Origin: Novosphingobium hassiacum
GTDB lineage: Bacteria > Pseudomonadota > Alphaproteobacteria > Sphingomonadales > Sphingomonadaceae
NCBI RefSeq assembly: GCF_014196055.1
Contig: NZ_JACICY010000001.1
Span: forward strand, 696,203 to 760,202
Length of the DNA stretch: 64,000 nucleotides
Direction: 5' to 3'
The notes under the pieces were generated by a model. That model was not told where the DNA came from, ran no database searches, and saw only the letters and a list, made by a program, of their open reading frames with translations. Of this stretch, positions 43,193 through 53,183 are shown one piece after another. The translations under genes and the position numbers were made by a program. Every line of letters starts with the position of its first letter. Within the stretch, counting starts at the first letter, position 1.

Positions 43193-44653
43193 TCAGCTGA
43201 CGCTGCCCTCGAGAATTTGCAGCGTCTTCAGATCTGAATGGAAATCGAGCGCGTAGTCACCGCCCTCACGGCCGATGCCGGAAATGCCGATCCCCCCGAA
43301 CGGCGCGGTGAGATCGCGCACCAGGAAGGTGTTCACCCACACTGTCCCGCCGCGCACCGCCCGGCCCACGCGCTCGGCCCGCTCGGCACTGCCGGTATAG
43401 ACCATGCCCGAAAGTCCGAAAGCGGTGGAATTGGCGAGCGCAATGCCTTCTGCTTCGGAGGCAAAGGTCTGAAAGGTCAGCACTGGGCCGAAGACCTCGT
43501 TCTGCACCACTTCGCTGTCGTTGCTTTTTGGCACGATCAGCGTCGGCTCGATCCAGTTCGCGCCTTCCTTCCACAACTTGCCGCCGCGCACGATGGTATC
43601 GCCCGCCGCCCGTGCGCGATCGATGAAGCCCAGCACACGGCTGACATGGACCGGATGGATCAGCGCGGACATCGTCGTCGCGCCGTCGCGGCTGTCGCCC
43701 ATCACATGCGCGTCGGTATAGGCGTGGAACTTTGCCAGGAATTCCTCGCGGACAGACTCCTCGACGATGATGCGGGTGCCTGCCATGCAGACCTGCCCGC
43801 TATCGTCATATTGCCCCGCTGCCTTCTTCGCAGCCGCATCGATATCGGCATCGGCGAACACCAGCAGCGGCGATTTTCCGCCCAGTTCCGCCGTGAACGG
43901 CACGATGTTTTCCGCCGCCGCCTTGCCGATCACGCGCGCGGTCGGCACGCTGCCGGTAAAGCTGATGCGCTTGATGCGCGGGTCGGATGTCAGCGCATTG
44001 CCCAGCTCCGCGCCCAAGCCCTGCACGATGTTGAAAACACCTGCGGGGAATCCGGCTTCGTCAATCAGGTCGGCCAGCAGCGAGGCTGAAAGTGGCGACC
44101 AGTCAGCCGGTTTCAGGATCACGGTATTGCCTGCCGCCAGCGCGGGCGCGCACTTCCAGGTGGACAGCATGAACGGCGCATTCCACGGCGTTATGATCAG
44201 CGCTGGCCCGGCAGGCATGCGGATCACCCGGTTTGCCGTGCCGCGCGAAGACCACACGCGCTCCTGATGCTCGCTGGCAAGATCGGCGTAGTTGCGGAAA
44301 TTGGCCGCACCACGCAAGATCACGCGCAGGCGCAGGCTTTCCAGCACCATGCCCATGTCGAGGCATTCGATCAGCGCCAGCTTCTCGACATTGGCTTCGA
44401 TCAGGTCGGCCAGACGGTGCAGATAGGCCCCACGTTCAGCCGTAGTCAGTGCTGCCCACGCGGGGAAGGCATCGGTTGCCGCCTGCGCAGCCAGCGCTGC
44501 GGTGGTTACCGTGCCGCGCGCCATATCGGCCAGCTTCCATGACCAGTCGAACGGGCAACGCGTTTCGAAAGTATAGGGTGATGACACCCGCTTGCCACCG
44601 ATGAAATGATCAGGCGAGATGGAAATGCCGGCAATGTCGATGCGTTCGCGCAT
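43193..44653 (-). CDS. NAD(P)-dependent aldehyde dehydrogenase
   Basis: A 486-residue ALDH. Catalytic Cys is in GQVCMAG (near residue 282), the general base in ELGGKSPLLVFADAD, and TPWNAPFMLSTWK is the cofactor region. The sequence is of the hydroxymuconic semialdehyde/betaine aldehyde type, so it could oxidise a ring-cleavage semialdehyde or an amine-derived aldehyde. GAGG precedes the ATG at 44653. It follows the glutamine-synthetase-like gene by 7 bases. Confidence 0.9.
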   Translation of the reverse strand: MRERIDIAGISISPDHFIGGKRVSSPYTFETRCPFDWSWKLADMARGTVTTAALAAQAATDAFPAWAALTTAERGAYLHRLADLIEANVEKLALIECLDMGMVLESLRLRVILRGAANFRNYADLASEHQERVWSSRGTANRVIRMPAGPALIITPWNAPFMLSTWKCAPALAAGNTVILKPADWSPLSASLLADLIDEAGFPAGVFNIVQGLGAELGNALTSDPRIKRISFTGSVPTARVIGKAAAENIVPFTAELGGKSPLLVFADADIDAAAKKAAGQYDDSGQVCMAGTRIIVEESVREEFLAKFHAYTDAHVMGDSRDGATTMSALIHPVHVSRVLGFIDRARAAGDTIVRGGKLWKEGANWIEPTLIVPKSNDSEVVQNEVFGPVLTFQTFASEAEGIALANSTAFGLSGMVYTGSAERAERVGRAVRGGTVWVNTFLVRDLTAPFGGIGISGIGREGGDYALDFHSDLKTLQILEGSVS

Positions 44654-44660
44654 GGTAGCC

Positions 44661-45986
44661 TCAGATATAGGGGAGGTAGTAGGCAAGGCTCTCGGCCTCG
44701 CTCATATCGGCTAGGATACGCACTTCCTCGCGCTTGATCGCGATGAAATTGGCGATCATGTCGGCACCCACGGCGGCGGTCAGCGTGGTGTCAGCCTCCA
44801 GAGCGTCGAGCGCGTCGTTCAGGTTGTGCGGGGTGTGGCGATCGGTGTTGATCGTCTCCAGCCCGTCGTTGGTTTCAGGCTCGGGCAGGTCGTAGTCCTG
44901 CTCAAGCCCGAGCAGCGCCGCTTGCAGCATTGCGGCGAGCGCGAAATAGGGGCTGGCCGCGCAATCGGCCATGCGGTGCTCGATCCGGGCGGCCGGACCG
45001 GTTTCTGCCGAAACGCGCACGGTGACAGAGCGGTGATCGATCCCCCAGTTCGCCCAGTATCCCGAAAGGCTGGCGGGTTGCAGCCGGGCATAGCTGTTGG
45101 TCGTGGGCGCCATGATCGCAGACAAGGCTTCGTGATGGCGGATCAGCCCGGCGATGCAGCCACGCATTTCCGGCGAGAGCGTGCCGCTCGCCACATCGTT
45201 GGCAAAGACGTTGCTGCCATCGGCGCGGGTAAAGCTGAGGTTGAAATGCAGCCCGCTGCCGCTCTTCTCGGCGAAGGGCTTGGGCAGGAAAGACAGCAGA
45301 TAGCCGCGCTTGTACAGCACTTCGCGCGCCATCTGGCGGAACAGGAAGGCATCGTCGGCGGCCTTCATCGCATCGCCATAGCGCAGCGTCAGTTCGAACT
45401 GCGGCGCATCGAATTCGGCATTCATCGATTCCACCGGGATGCCGCAGGCCTCTGCCGTCGACCAGATCTCGTCGATCAGTCCTGCGGGGTCGGAGAACGG
45501 ACCTGTGCCGTAAACGAAAGCGCCCGGCGTATCATAAGGCACCCATTCGCCGTCTGGGCCGCGTTGGAAGACATAGGCTTCCATCTCGATACCGACCATC
45601 GGTTCCAGCCCGCGCGCGCGCCAGGCCTCGATCGCGCGTTGCAGCGCGCTGCGTCCACACAGCACGAACGGTTCGCCCTTGAACCGCAAGGCCCCCAACG
45701 CAATCTGCGTGCCCGCATCCCACGAAGGGCGCATGGCCTTGGGGTCGAAAGTCACCTCCATGTCGGGCAGCCCGTCGAGCATCCCGCCACCGGGCGCGGC
45801 CACCAGCGCCTTGTCATACGTCACGGCAAAAGTGCCCACGCACATCCGGGTATGCCCTTTGGCCGCGTCCGACATCGGCACATACTTGCCGCGTGCCAGG
45901 TTCAGCTGGTCGGCAAACAGCACCCGGCAGCGGTCCTGCACGGGAGCTTTCACACGCGGGGCGTCAATTTTCGGCATGGTGGTCAT
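44661..45986 (-). CDS. Glutamine synthetase-family gamma-glutamyl-amine ligase
   Basis: A 441-residue GS-fold protein, closer to gamma-glutamylpolyamine and gamma-glutamylanilide synthetases than to housekeeping GlnA. Visible: VGIEMEAYVFQRGP (metal glutamates), FLPKPFAEKSGSGLHFNLS, NSYARL and RIEHRMADCAASPYFALAAML. It should join glutamate to an amine with ATP as a first protecting step in catabolism. GGGGAGAA precedes the ATG at 45986; a longer frame upstream lies in the P450 gene. The amine is unknown. Confidence 0.87.
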   Translation of the reverse strand: MTTMPKIDAPRVKAPVQDRCRVLFADQLNLARGKYVPMSDAAKGHTRMCVGTFAVTYDKALVAAPGGGMLDGLPDMEVTFDPKAMRPSWDAGTQIALGALRFKGEPFVLCGRSALQRAIEAWRARGLEPMVGIEMEAYVFQRGPDGEWVPYDTPGAFVYGTGPFSDPAGLIDEIWSTAEACGIPVESMNAEFDAPQFELTLRYGDAMKAADDAFLFRQMAREVLYKRGYLLSFLPKPFAEKSGSGLHFNLSFTRADGSNVFANDVASGTLSPEMRGCIAGLIRHHEALSAIMAPTTNSYARLQPASLSGYWANWGIDHRSVTVRVSAETGPAARIEHRMADCAASPYFALAAMLQAALLGLEQDYDLPEPETNDGLETINTDRHTPHNLNDALDALEADTTLTAAVGADMIANFIAIKREEVRILADMSEAESLAYYLPYI

Positions 45987-46039
45987 GGTTCTCCCCTGGT
46001 TGCCCTGTTTGTTTTTCCCGGTCCTTGGCGGACACGATT

Positions 46040-47305
46040 TCAGCGGGCAACGATGCGTACCGGCAGATGTTTGATGCCATGGATGAAGTTGGATCGCAGA
46101 TAGCTGTGGTCGGACACCTGCTCGATCGATGAAAGGCGCTTGGCCAGTTCCTGCATGACGATGGCCACTTCCAGCTTGGCGAGCCACATCCCCAGGCAAA
46201 TGTGCGGGCCGCCCTGCCCAAATGACAGGAACGGGTTGCGTTCGCGGTGGAGGTCGATCTCGTAGGGGCGCGGGATCGCGGTTTCGTCGCGGTTGCCCGA
46301 CAGGAACCACAGCAGCACCTTGTCCCCCGCCTTCACCTGCTTGCCGTGAAATTCAAAGCCGCGCGTGGCAGTGCGGCGGAAATGCGTGGTCGGCGAGGCA
46401 TAGCGGACCATCTCGTCCGCGGCTGCTTCCCAGCTCCGGAAATCGCCGTCCTTCAGCGCCTGTAACAAGTGCGGGTTGTTGGCCAGCGCGTGGATCGTGG
46501 CCGAGATCGAATAGCGGGTCGTGTCGTTGCCGGCGGCGACAAGCAGGCAGAAGAAATTGCGGAACTCATCACGGCTCATTCGCGTGCCGGTGCTGGTTGG
46601 TTCGAGCACCAGATTGAGCACGCCGATCTGCTCGCCCGCGTCCATCCGGTCGAGCAGGCCATTGGCATAATCGAACAGTTCGACCGCCGCCGGAGACCGG
46701 AACGGCAGCATCCGGTAAGCCTCGGTATCGACCTGATCGACCACGAAATCGGTGTAGTCGGGGTCCGAATTGGAAATCAGCGCATCGCCTTTTTCCACCA
46801 GCCATGGCCCATCCTCCTGCGGCACGCCCATGATCTGCGCCAGCATCTGCATCGGCAGGCGGCGGGCGATACGGTCCACCGCGTCAAACTCGCCCTCGTC
46901 CAATGCCACGTCCAGCAGGTCGGTCACGATCGTGCGGATCTGCTCTTCGAAACCGGCCACGGTGCTTTTGGAAAAGGCTTTCGACACCAGCGCGCGAAAA
47001 CCGCGATGGTGCGGGGCGTCGGTTTCCTGAAAGGTCTTGCGCGCCTCGTACTCTTCCTCGGACTGGTCCTCCATGCGGATGCCCTTGGCCGAAGACAGCA
47101 GATCGGCCTGCCGGTTCAGCTCCAGCAGATCGGCATGGCGGGTCACCGACCAGAAGCCCTTATCGCCGTTGAGCATCTCGGCCCATGCCATCGGATCTTC
47201 GCGGCGCATCCGGTCGAACGTGGCAAATGGTGCGCCATCGTTGAACGCATCAAGCGATGACAGATCGACATGAGCGTCGTTAGAGCGCGAAAAGGGAAAC
47301 TGCAT
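46040..47305 (-). CDS. Cytochrome P450
   Basis: A 421-residue soluble bacterial P450. The I-helix AGNDTTR is near residue 250, the K-helix ExxR is DEMVR, and the haem-binding loop is FGQGGPHICLGMWLA with the Cys thiolate. It resembles CYP sequences with a DAPHHRGFRALVSKAF N-terminal block. No ferredoxin or reductase gene lies nearby, so its electron partners are elsewhere. GGAGG precedes the ATG. First gene of an operon with the GS-like ligase and ALDH. Confidence 0.93.
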   Translation of the reverse strand: MQFPFSRSNDAHVDLSSLDAFNDGAPFATFDRMRREDPMAWAEMLNGDKGFWSVTRHADLLELNRQADLLSSAKGIRMEDQSEEEYEARKTFQETDAPHHRGFRALVSKAFSKSTVAGFEEQIRTIVTDLLDVALDEGEFDAVDRIARRLPMQMLAQIMGVPQEDGPWLVEKGDALISNSDPDYTDFVVDQVDTEAYRMLPFRSPAAVELFDYANGLLDRMDAGEQIGVLNLVLEPTSTGTRMSRDEFRNFFCLLVAAGNDTTRYSISATIHALANNPHLLQALKDGDFRSWEAAADEMVRYASPTTHFRRTATRGFEFHGKQVKAGDKVLLWFLSGNRDETAIPRPYEIDLHRERNPFLSFGQGGPHICLGMWLAKLEVAIVMQELAKRLSSIEQVSDHSYLRSNFIHGIKHLPVRIVAR

Positions 47306-47448
47306 CTGGTCCTCCGGTCCTGCAGCGGTGCTAGTCCTGCCGGGGCGTGGGGGACTTGGCTTAAGCGGACAGACTTGCGCAGGCCACTTCAGGTCGGCCG
47401 AATCTGCGCCTAACAGAACGGCTGCAACCGCAGTACAGGGAGGCCCAG

Positions 47449-48321
47449 ATGGGCGAGATCATCGCAGCCGGCATCGTCGCACACGCGCCAACGATCATGA
47501 TGTCGAAGGAAGATCGCTACGAACTGAACAAAGGCAAGGAAATCAGCCTTGTTCCGGGGCTCCACCGGCTGAAAAGCGAAGTGCTCGATGTGCTGAAGCC
47601 CGATACCATCGTGCTGCTGGACACGCACTGGTTCACCATCGTCGAATTCTGCGTGACCGCGCACAGCCGGCGGGCGGGGCTGTTCACATCTGACGAACTG
47701 CCGCGCGGGATGAAGCAGATTCCCTATGACATCAAAGGATCGCCCGCGCTCGCCCACGCCATTGCCGAACGCGCAACGCAGGCCGGGGTGCGCACCACGG
47801 CGATCGATGACCCGTGGCTGCCTATCCACTATCCCACTGTAAACCTTAGCACCTTCTTGCAGGGCGAAGAGGAATGGCTCTCGGTCAGCCACGCCTATTC
47901 GGGCGAGCCTGAGGATTTTCTGACGGTGGGCGAGGGCATCGGCCGCGCGATCCGTGAATCCGACAAGCGCGTGGTGATTATCGCCAGCGGATCGATGAGC
48001 CACCGCTTCTGGCCGCTCAAGCAGATCCCGCTGCACGAATCTTCCGATCCCATTCACATTTCCAGCCCCGAAGCACGCGAGGCTGATCTTGAGCGTCTGC
48101 GCTGGTTCGCCGAGGGCAACCACGCCGCCGTGATCGATTCCATGCCCGAATACTTGCGCCATGCGCCCGAGGCGCGCTTCGGACACTACCTGATGATGGC
48201 GGCGGCATGCGGCGGGCGCGACTGGAAGGCGAAGGGACGGCAGTTTTCGGATTACGAAAATGCCACGGGCACCAGCCAGGTCCACGTGTGGTTCGACAAG
48301 CCTGCCGAAGGGTGGAATTAA
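47449..48321 (+). CDS. Class III extradiol ring-cleavage dioxygenase (HpaD/HpcB-like)
   Basis: A 290-residue LigB-type dioxygenase, closest in feel to 3,4-dihydroxyphenylacetate 2,3-dioxygenase. Metal ligands are likely His12 (IVAHAPT), His60 (LLDTHWF) and a C-terminal Glu (SDYENATGTSQ); the base is His in ASGSMSHRFWP. It would open a catechol-type ring next to the diol. AGGGAGG precedes the ATG. Divergent from the P450 operon with 143 bases between. Confidence 0.88.
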   Translation: MGEIIAAGIVAHAPTIMMSKEDRYELNKGKEISLVPGLHRLKSEVLDVLKPDTIVLLDTHWFTIVEFCVTAHSRRAGLFTSDELPRGMKQIPYDIKGSPALAHAIAERATQAGVRTTAIDDPWLPIHYPTVNLSTFLQGEEEWLSVSHAYSGEPEDFLTVGEGIGRAIRESDKRVVIIASGSMSHRFWPLKQIPLHESSDPIHISSPEAREADLERLRWFAEGNHAAVIDSMPEYLRHAPEARFGHYLMMAAACGGRDWKAKGRQFSDYENATGTSQVHVWFDKPAEGWN

Positions 48322-48330
48322 CCGATAAAG

Positions 48331-48352
48331 AAGGGGGCGCTTCTGCCCCCTT
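48331..48352. terminator. Hairpin terminator between convergent genes
   Basis: AAGGGGGC-GCTTCT-GCCCCCTT is a perfect 8-base stem just after the dioxygenase stop and 30 bases past the stop of the convergent amidotransferase. Confidence 0.75.
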
Positions 48353-48381
48353 CCCAACGCCTAACGTGAGCCTCGGTTCAG

Positions 48382-49224
48382 CTAGGTGCGCTTCAGAACG
48401 CAGGCTTCGATCCATGAAATGATCTCGGCGCGGCGCACCTTTTCGTCGGTCAGATCCTCGTCCACGCCAAGCTGCCAGGCAAGGTCGGTGCGACTGCCAT
48501 CGGCGGCAAGCGCGGCCAGCTTCGTGCGATAGGCGACAAGGTCGGCAGCATCGGCAAAGAACCCCTGCGCCACCATATCGCTTTCATAAAGTGTGTAGAG
48601 CTGGACGATCTGGCCGAGGTCGAATTCAGGATGATACTGCACCGCCCAGACCTCGCTGCGGCCCAGCGGGATGACGGCGGCCTGCACCCCGCTGTGGTTG
48701 TTCGAGGCGAGCAGCGTGGCATTTTCGGGCAGGCGCACGACTTCGTCATAGTGAATGCATGGCGCATCGAACACCGCCTGCTTGCCCGCAAACATCGGAT
48801 GCGCGCGGCCTTGCGCATTCAGCGCAATCTTGCGCGCAAAGCCCACTTCGCGTCCGCGCGGGCTGAGGCCGACCTCGCCGCCTGCCGCCACCGCCGCGAT
48901 CTGCAAACCCCAGCACGATCCGAAGATCGGCAGGCCATGTTCCGCTGCCTGCGCGACAAGCGCAATCTGGTTAGTGACGGCAAAGTCCGTGTCATAGGCA
49001 TGGAGCGAGGAACCGGTGATGACGAAGCCATCGTAATCGGCCCAGGTGCGGCCCTGTGGGATGGCCTCGCCCGGGTCCGCGCCGTTCAGCACGTCGAGTT
49101 CGAATGCGGGAAAGTGCGCGGCGATGGCCAGCGCGTAGATCTCACTCGAATTGCGCACGCCAAGATCGCGCGCGCGGGCGCGCTTGTCGGCGGTATTGCC
49201 TTCGAGCAGCAGCAATCGGGTCAT
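48382..49224 (-). CDS. Class I glutamine amidotransferase-like protein
   Basis: A 280-residue GATase1 protein. The nucleophile Cys is in IFGSCWGLQIAAV near residue 105 and the His-x-Glu in VQYHPEFD near residue 198. It has no synthase partner, as in PuuD-type gamma-glutamyl hydrolases and the AtdA2/TdnT proteins of aniline pathways. With the GS-like ligase nearby, hydrolysis or handling of a gamma-glutamyl amide is the best guess. Confidence 0.82.
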   Translation of the reverse strand: MTRLLLLEGNTADKRARARDLGVRNSSEIYALAIAAHFPAFELDVLNGADPGEAIPQGRTWADYDGFVITGSSLHAYDTDFAVTNQIALVAQAAEHGLPIFGSCWGLQIAAVAAGGEVGLSPRGREVGFARKIALNAQGRAHPMFAGKQAVFDAPCIHYDEVVRLPENATLLASNNHSGVQAAVIPLGRSEVWAVQYHPEFDLGQIVQLYTLYESDMVAQGFFADAADLVAYRTKLAALAADGSRTDLAWQLGVDEDLTDEKVRRAEIISWIEACVLKRT

Positions 49225-49255
49225 GGGATCGGTCTCTGCTTCAATGAGTCAAAAA

Positions 49256-50287
49256 TCAATGTGCGGTGCTGGCCAGGTTGGCACGCCAGGCCTGCGGGGA
49301 AGCGCCGCTCCAGCGGTGGAACGCGCGCGTGAAGTTGCTGTGTTCGGCATAGCCCAGCCGAAGTGCGATCTGCGCGATCGACAGGTCCGGTCGGGTGCGG
49401 AATTCGAACACCGCCTGCCGCATTCGGCATTCGTCCAGCACTTGCTGAAACGAGCTGCCTTCTTCGGCCAGCTTCCGACGCATGGTGCGGCTCGACATGC
49501 CGATCTCGCGTGCGATGCGTTCCTGTTCGATCCCTTGGGTGTTGAGATCGCGGTACACCACCTGGGCCAGCCGTTCGACCAGCGAGGTATTGCGCCGCTG
49601 CGCGACCATTTCGTTCGAAAGCTGCCGAAGATCGGCCTGCGGCCCCTGCGTTGGCGGCAATGCCAGATCGAGCATCTGCGCGGGGAAGCGGATTTGGTTG
49701 CTGTCGGCGCCAAAGGTGCACGATGCGCGCAGGACTTTGCCGATGTCGCCGCGCATCTCGTGGCTTTCCGCCTCGAATGCGAATTCGACCTTCTCCCAAG
49801 CCCCGCGCGTGCCGCGCCGAATGATCTGCCCGATGATGCCGAGCGAGAACATGGCGTCGTGATGGCGCGGCCAGATATCGGGATCGAGAATGCGATAGCT
49901 GACCGAGGCCATGTCATCCTCGCGCTCAAGCCGGATGTCGGTGCAATCCTGCAGCAGCGCGAAGTAATCGACCATGCGCCGCAGCGCCGTGCCGACTTTT
50001 CCAGCGGAATTGATGGCCGTGCCGATCGGGCCGAGCGAGGCGAGATCGTAGTGAACCCCTGCAAGCCAAGGGATCGCCACATCGCGGGTCTGCCGCACCA
50101 CGTCTTCGGAAAAGCGCACGAAATCGACAAGCGGCATCGAATTGGCAGCGGTCGGCATGGGGTTGCCAGACGGGACCGGATCCCGCCGATAGGCAGGGGA
50201 CGGAAGCGACATTGCGGTAGAGGACTTGTCGGCCAGAAGACCTGCCCAACCATCCAGCGCAGCGGTGCGCACTCTTGCATGCGACAT
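49256..50287 (-). CDS. AraC-family regulator with Arabinose_bd-type N-terminal domain
   Basis: A 343-residue regulator with an N-terminal sensor domain of the Arabinose_bd kind and a C-terminal AraC HTH (GIEQERIAREIGMSSRTMRRKLAEEG and YAEHSNFTRAFHRWSGASPQAWR). The ATG at 50287 is chosen over upstream codons because the similarity starts there. It follows the amidotransferase gene upstream by 31 bases on the same strand and faces the MFS-gabD-gabT operon, which it may activate. Confidence 0.85.
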   Translation of the reverse strand: MSHARVRTAALDGWAGLLADKSSTAMSLPSPAYRRDPVPSGNPMPTAANSMPLVDFVRFSEDVVRQTRDVAIPWLAGVHYDLASLGPIGTAINSAGKVGTALRRMVDYFALLQDCTDIRLEREDDMASVSYRILDPDIWPRHHDAMFSLGIIGQIIRRGTRGAWEKVEFAFEAESHEMRGDIGKVLRASCTFGADSNQIRFPAQMLDLALPPTQGPQADLRQLSNEMVAQRRNTSLVERLAQVVYRDLNTQGIEQERIAREIGMSSRTMRRKLAEEGSSFQQVLDECRMRQAVFEFRTRPDLSIAQIALRLGYAEHSNFTRAFHRWSGASPQAWRANLASTAH

Positions 50288-50555
50288 AGTTTTTCTCCCC
50301 GGTGCTGCCTGCCCGAACTCGAAGGTTCGGGTCAGAAACAGACATTCTCGTTGAACGTTGAGCCTATCGATTCGCATGTTGCGAATATTGATAGAATTCG
50401 TCAGAAATTATCCTCATTCATCATGGGCGGAAAAGGTTGGTCGGGCCTGCGCATTGACCGCTCCTGCCAAGCAGCCCGTCACGATGCGTGGAATTCTGTG
50501 GCCGAGCCGAACCTTGAGCGAAGGTGGATACCGGCGTGTGGGGTGCTTTGCTTTG

Positions 50556-51743
50556 ATGGTGCATGCCAACGTTGCCGGACATGAGGCTGCTGCTCCTGGC
50601 GCCACAGATGTGAATGGCTGGAAAGCCGTAACAAGCGCCATCGTGCTGGGTACGATCGGCGTGCTGTCGTTCATCATCCAGCCGGGAATCGTGCAGGGAT
50701 TCGTTACCGAACTTGGGATGAGCGAAGCGTCGGCTGTCGATCTGGCCGGGGTGGAGATGCTGGGTGTGGCCCTGGCCACCATTGCGCTCGCCCTGTTTGG
50801 GGGACGTGTGGACTGGCGTCATGTCGTTGCAGCGGGTCTGCTGGCCGCCGTCATCGGCAATGCTGGTTCTGCTTTGACAGACGGCGGAGCTTTCGCCGTC
50901 TCGCGCTTCGTGGCAGGGCTTGGCGAAGGGGCGATCATTTCGATCAGCTTTACGTTCGTTGGCGTGACACGGCGGACCGAACGCAACGTGGCGCTCTATC
51001 TGGTGCTGCTGCTGACATATGGGGCGTTTACGCTGTGGCAATTGCCCGCGATCCTCGACGCAGTCGGCTTCCCCGGGCTGTTCGCGGCTTTTGCGGTCGC
51101 CTCTGCGCTTGCCGTGATCACGATTCCGCAGGTGCCGCGCAGCTTTGTGGAAGACATCATGGAAAATCCCGAAGTGCGGCAGCTTTCGCGCTCATTGCTG
51201 GGCGTGGCGCTGGCCGGCGTGCTTGCCTATAATCTGGCGCAAGGCATTGCGTGGGCTGTGCTGTTTCTGGTTGGCGTGGGCGCAGGGCTTGGCGAACAGC
51301 AAGTGGCAGACAGCCTGTTCCTGTCGCAAGTCGTTGCCATTGCAGGCGCGCTGGCTTCGGTGTTTCTGGCCAGCAAGCTTAATCGCAATGCGGCGATTGC
51401 CTTTGGCATTCTGGTGGGCGCGGCCAGTATTGCGCTGCTGCTGGGCAAGCCTTCGCTGATGCTGTTCACACTGGGCGTTTGCGGCTTCAACTTTCTGTGG
51501 AACTTCGTGCTGCCCTTCATCCTCGGGCGCATCTGCGATTTCGATACCAGCGGGCGGATGATGTCGCTGGCGATAGCCATGCAGATGACCGGGCTGGGCG
51601 GAGGTCCGCTGATCGCCGGGCGGCTGATCGATGGCACTGGCTATGGCGCGGTGCTGGGCCTGTGCATCGCGCTGTTCATTGCCAGCTTTGCGCTGCTGCA
51701 GATTCCGATCCGCCAGCACCGGACGCTGTTGGCGGCCACATAG
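50556..51743 (+). CDS. MFS transporter
   Basis: A 395-residue major facilitator protein with about 12 hydrophobic segments, for example AVTSAIVLGTIGVLSFIIQPG at the N terminus and VLGLCIALFIASFALLQI at the C terminus. The cytoplasmic loop after helix 2 reads FGGRVDWRHVV. The ATG at 50556 is chosen; no strong ribosome site is visible, so the start is uncertain. It lies 27 bases before gabD and probably imports the substrate of the pathway. Confidence 0.85.
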   Translation: MVHANVAGHEAAAPGATDVNGWKAVTSAIVLGTIGVLSFIIQPGIVQGFVTELGMSEASAVDLAGVEMLGVALATIALALFGGRVDWRHVVAAGLLAAVIGNAGSALTDGGAFAVSRFVAGLGEGAIISISFTFVGVTRRTERNVALYLVLLLTYGAFTLWQLPAILDAVGFPGLFAAFAVASALAVITIPQVPRSFVEDIMENPEVRQLSRSLLGVALAGVLAYNLAQGIAWAVLFLVGVGAGLGEQQVADSLFLSQVVAIAGALASVFLASKLNRNAAIAFGILVGAASIALLLGKPSLMLFTLGVCGFNFLWNFVLPFILGRICDFDTSGRMMSLAIAMQMTGLGGGPLIAGRLIDGTGYGAVLGLCIALFIASFALLQIPIRQHRTLLAAT

Positions 51744-51770
51744 AATTCCATCTGACTACACGGATCAAAC

Positions 51771-53183
51771 ATGCTTTTTGCAACGCTTGACGCGGGAGGT
51801 GGCCTGTCTGTGGCCAATCCCGCCACAGACGATACGCTTGCCACGATCAAAGCCTATGGCACGGAAGAAATTGCCCGGATCATTGAGCGCGCCGACAGCG
51901 TGCGCCCGGCCTGGGCGGCACGGACGGCAAAGGATCGTGCGCAAGTCCTGCGCCGCTGGCATGATTTGATGATCGCCCATCAGGACGAATTGGCCGCACT
52001 GGTCACCGCCGAAAGCGGCAAGCCGCTGGCCGAGGCGCGGGGCGAAGTGGCCTATGGCGCGGCGTTCATCGAATGGTTCGCCGAAGAGGGCAAGCGCGCC
52101 TATGGCGAGACGATCCCGACATTCGCCCCCGGCAAGCGCGTCCTGACCATCAAGCAGGGGGTGGGCACGTGTGCGGGCATCACGCCGTGGAACTTTCCGG
52201 TGGCAATGATCACCCGCAAGGTAGCCCCGGCACTGGCAGCAGGCTGCGCCATGGTGGTAAAACCGGCAGAGGCAACGCCGCTTGCGGCGCTGGCGCTCGA
52301 AACGCTGGCGCACCGGGCGGGCGTGCCCGAAGATCTGTTCCGCGTGGTGCCGACGCTGGACCCGGTGGCGACCGGGGCGCTGTTCTGCAACCACCCGCTG
52401 GTGCGCAAGCTGAGCTTTACCGGATCGACCGGCGTGGGCCGCAAGCTGATGCAGCAGGCCGCGACCAATATCACCCGGTTGAGCCTGGAACTGGGTGGGA
52501 ATGCGCCGTTCATCGTGTTCGACGATGCCGATCTGGATGCCGCGGTCGGTGGGCTGATGGCATCGAAATTTCGCAATTCGGGACAGACCTGTGTCTGCGC
52601 CAACCGCATATTGGTGCAGGATTCCATCCACGATGCCTTTGTTCGCAAGGTGGAGGAGCGCGTTGCAGCGCTGGTGATCGGCAATGGCGCGGAGCCGGGC
52701 ACCACGATTGGGCCTTTGATCAATCAGGCTGCGGTCGAAAAGGTCGAAGCGCTGGTGGCCGATGCCTGTGCGGCCGGGGCCACGGTGCTGGCCGGTGGTG
52801 CGCGTGCCGAAGCCGGTGCGGGCTTTTTCGAGCCGACGATCCTGACCGGTGTGACGCCGGAGATGGCAGTGACATCGTCCGAGATTTTCGGCCCCGTGGT
52901 GGCCGTGATCCGCTTTGCCGACGAGGCCGAGGCCATCCGCATTGCCAATGACACGCCTTACGGCCTCGCGGCCTATTTCTACGCCCGCGACATGGGGCGG
53001 ATCTGGCGGGTGATGGAAGCGCTGGAATACGGGATGGTCGGCGTCAACGACGGGATCATTTCCACCGAAGTCGCCCCGTTCGGCGGGATCAAGCACTCCG
53101 GCCTTGGTCGCGAAGGATCGCGCCATGGCCTCGATGAATATCTGGAACTCAAATACTGCCTGATGGGAGGCATCGACCGATGA
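51771..53183 (+). CDS. gabD: NAD(P)-dependent succinate-semialdehyde dehydrogenase
   Basis: A 470-residue ALDH of the succinic semialdehyde type. ITPWNFPVAMITRKVAPALAAG, LSLELGGNAPFIVFDDAD and FRNSGQTCVCANR (catalytic Cys) are GabD hallmarks. It would turn succinic semialdehyde into succinate. Its stop overlaps gabT by four bases (ATGA). The end product of homoprotocatechuate cleavage and of GABA transamination is the same aldehyde, so it fits either route. Confidence 0.9.
   Translation: MLFATLDAGGGLSVANPATDDTLATIKAYGTEEIARIIERADSVRPAWAARTAKDRAQVLRRWHDLMIAHQDELAALVTAESGKPLAEARGEVAYGAAFIEWFAEEGKRAYGETIPTFAPGKRVLTIKQGVGTCAGITPWNFPVAMITRKVAPALAAGCAMVVKPAEATPLAALALETLAHRAGVPEDLFRVVPTLDPVATGALFCNHPLVRKLSFTGSTGVGRKLMQQAATNITRLSLELGGNAPFIVFDDADLDAAVGGLMASKFRNSGQTCVCANRILVQDSIHDAFVRKVEERVAALVIGNGAEPGTTIGPLINQAAVEKVEALVADACAAGATVLAGGARAEAGAGFFEPTILTGVTPEMAVTSSEIFGPVVAVIRFADEAEAIRIANDTPYGLAAYFYARDMGRIWRVMEALEYGMVGVNDGIISTEVAPFGGIKHSGLGREGSRHGLDEYLELKYCLMGGIDR

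Noticed and set aside
49249..50280. 343-codon minus-strand frame overlapping the AraC regulator
   Set aside because: It is the AraC gene read in another frame; its product is Arg- and Ser-rich with no domain, while the other frame gives a clear AraC protein.
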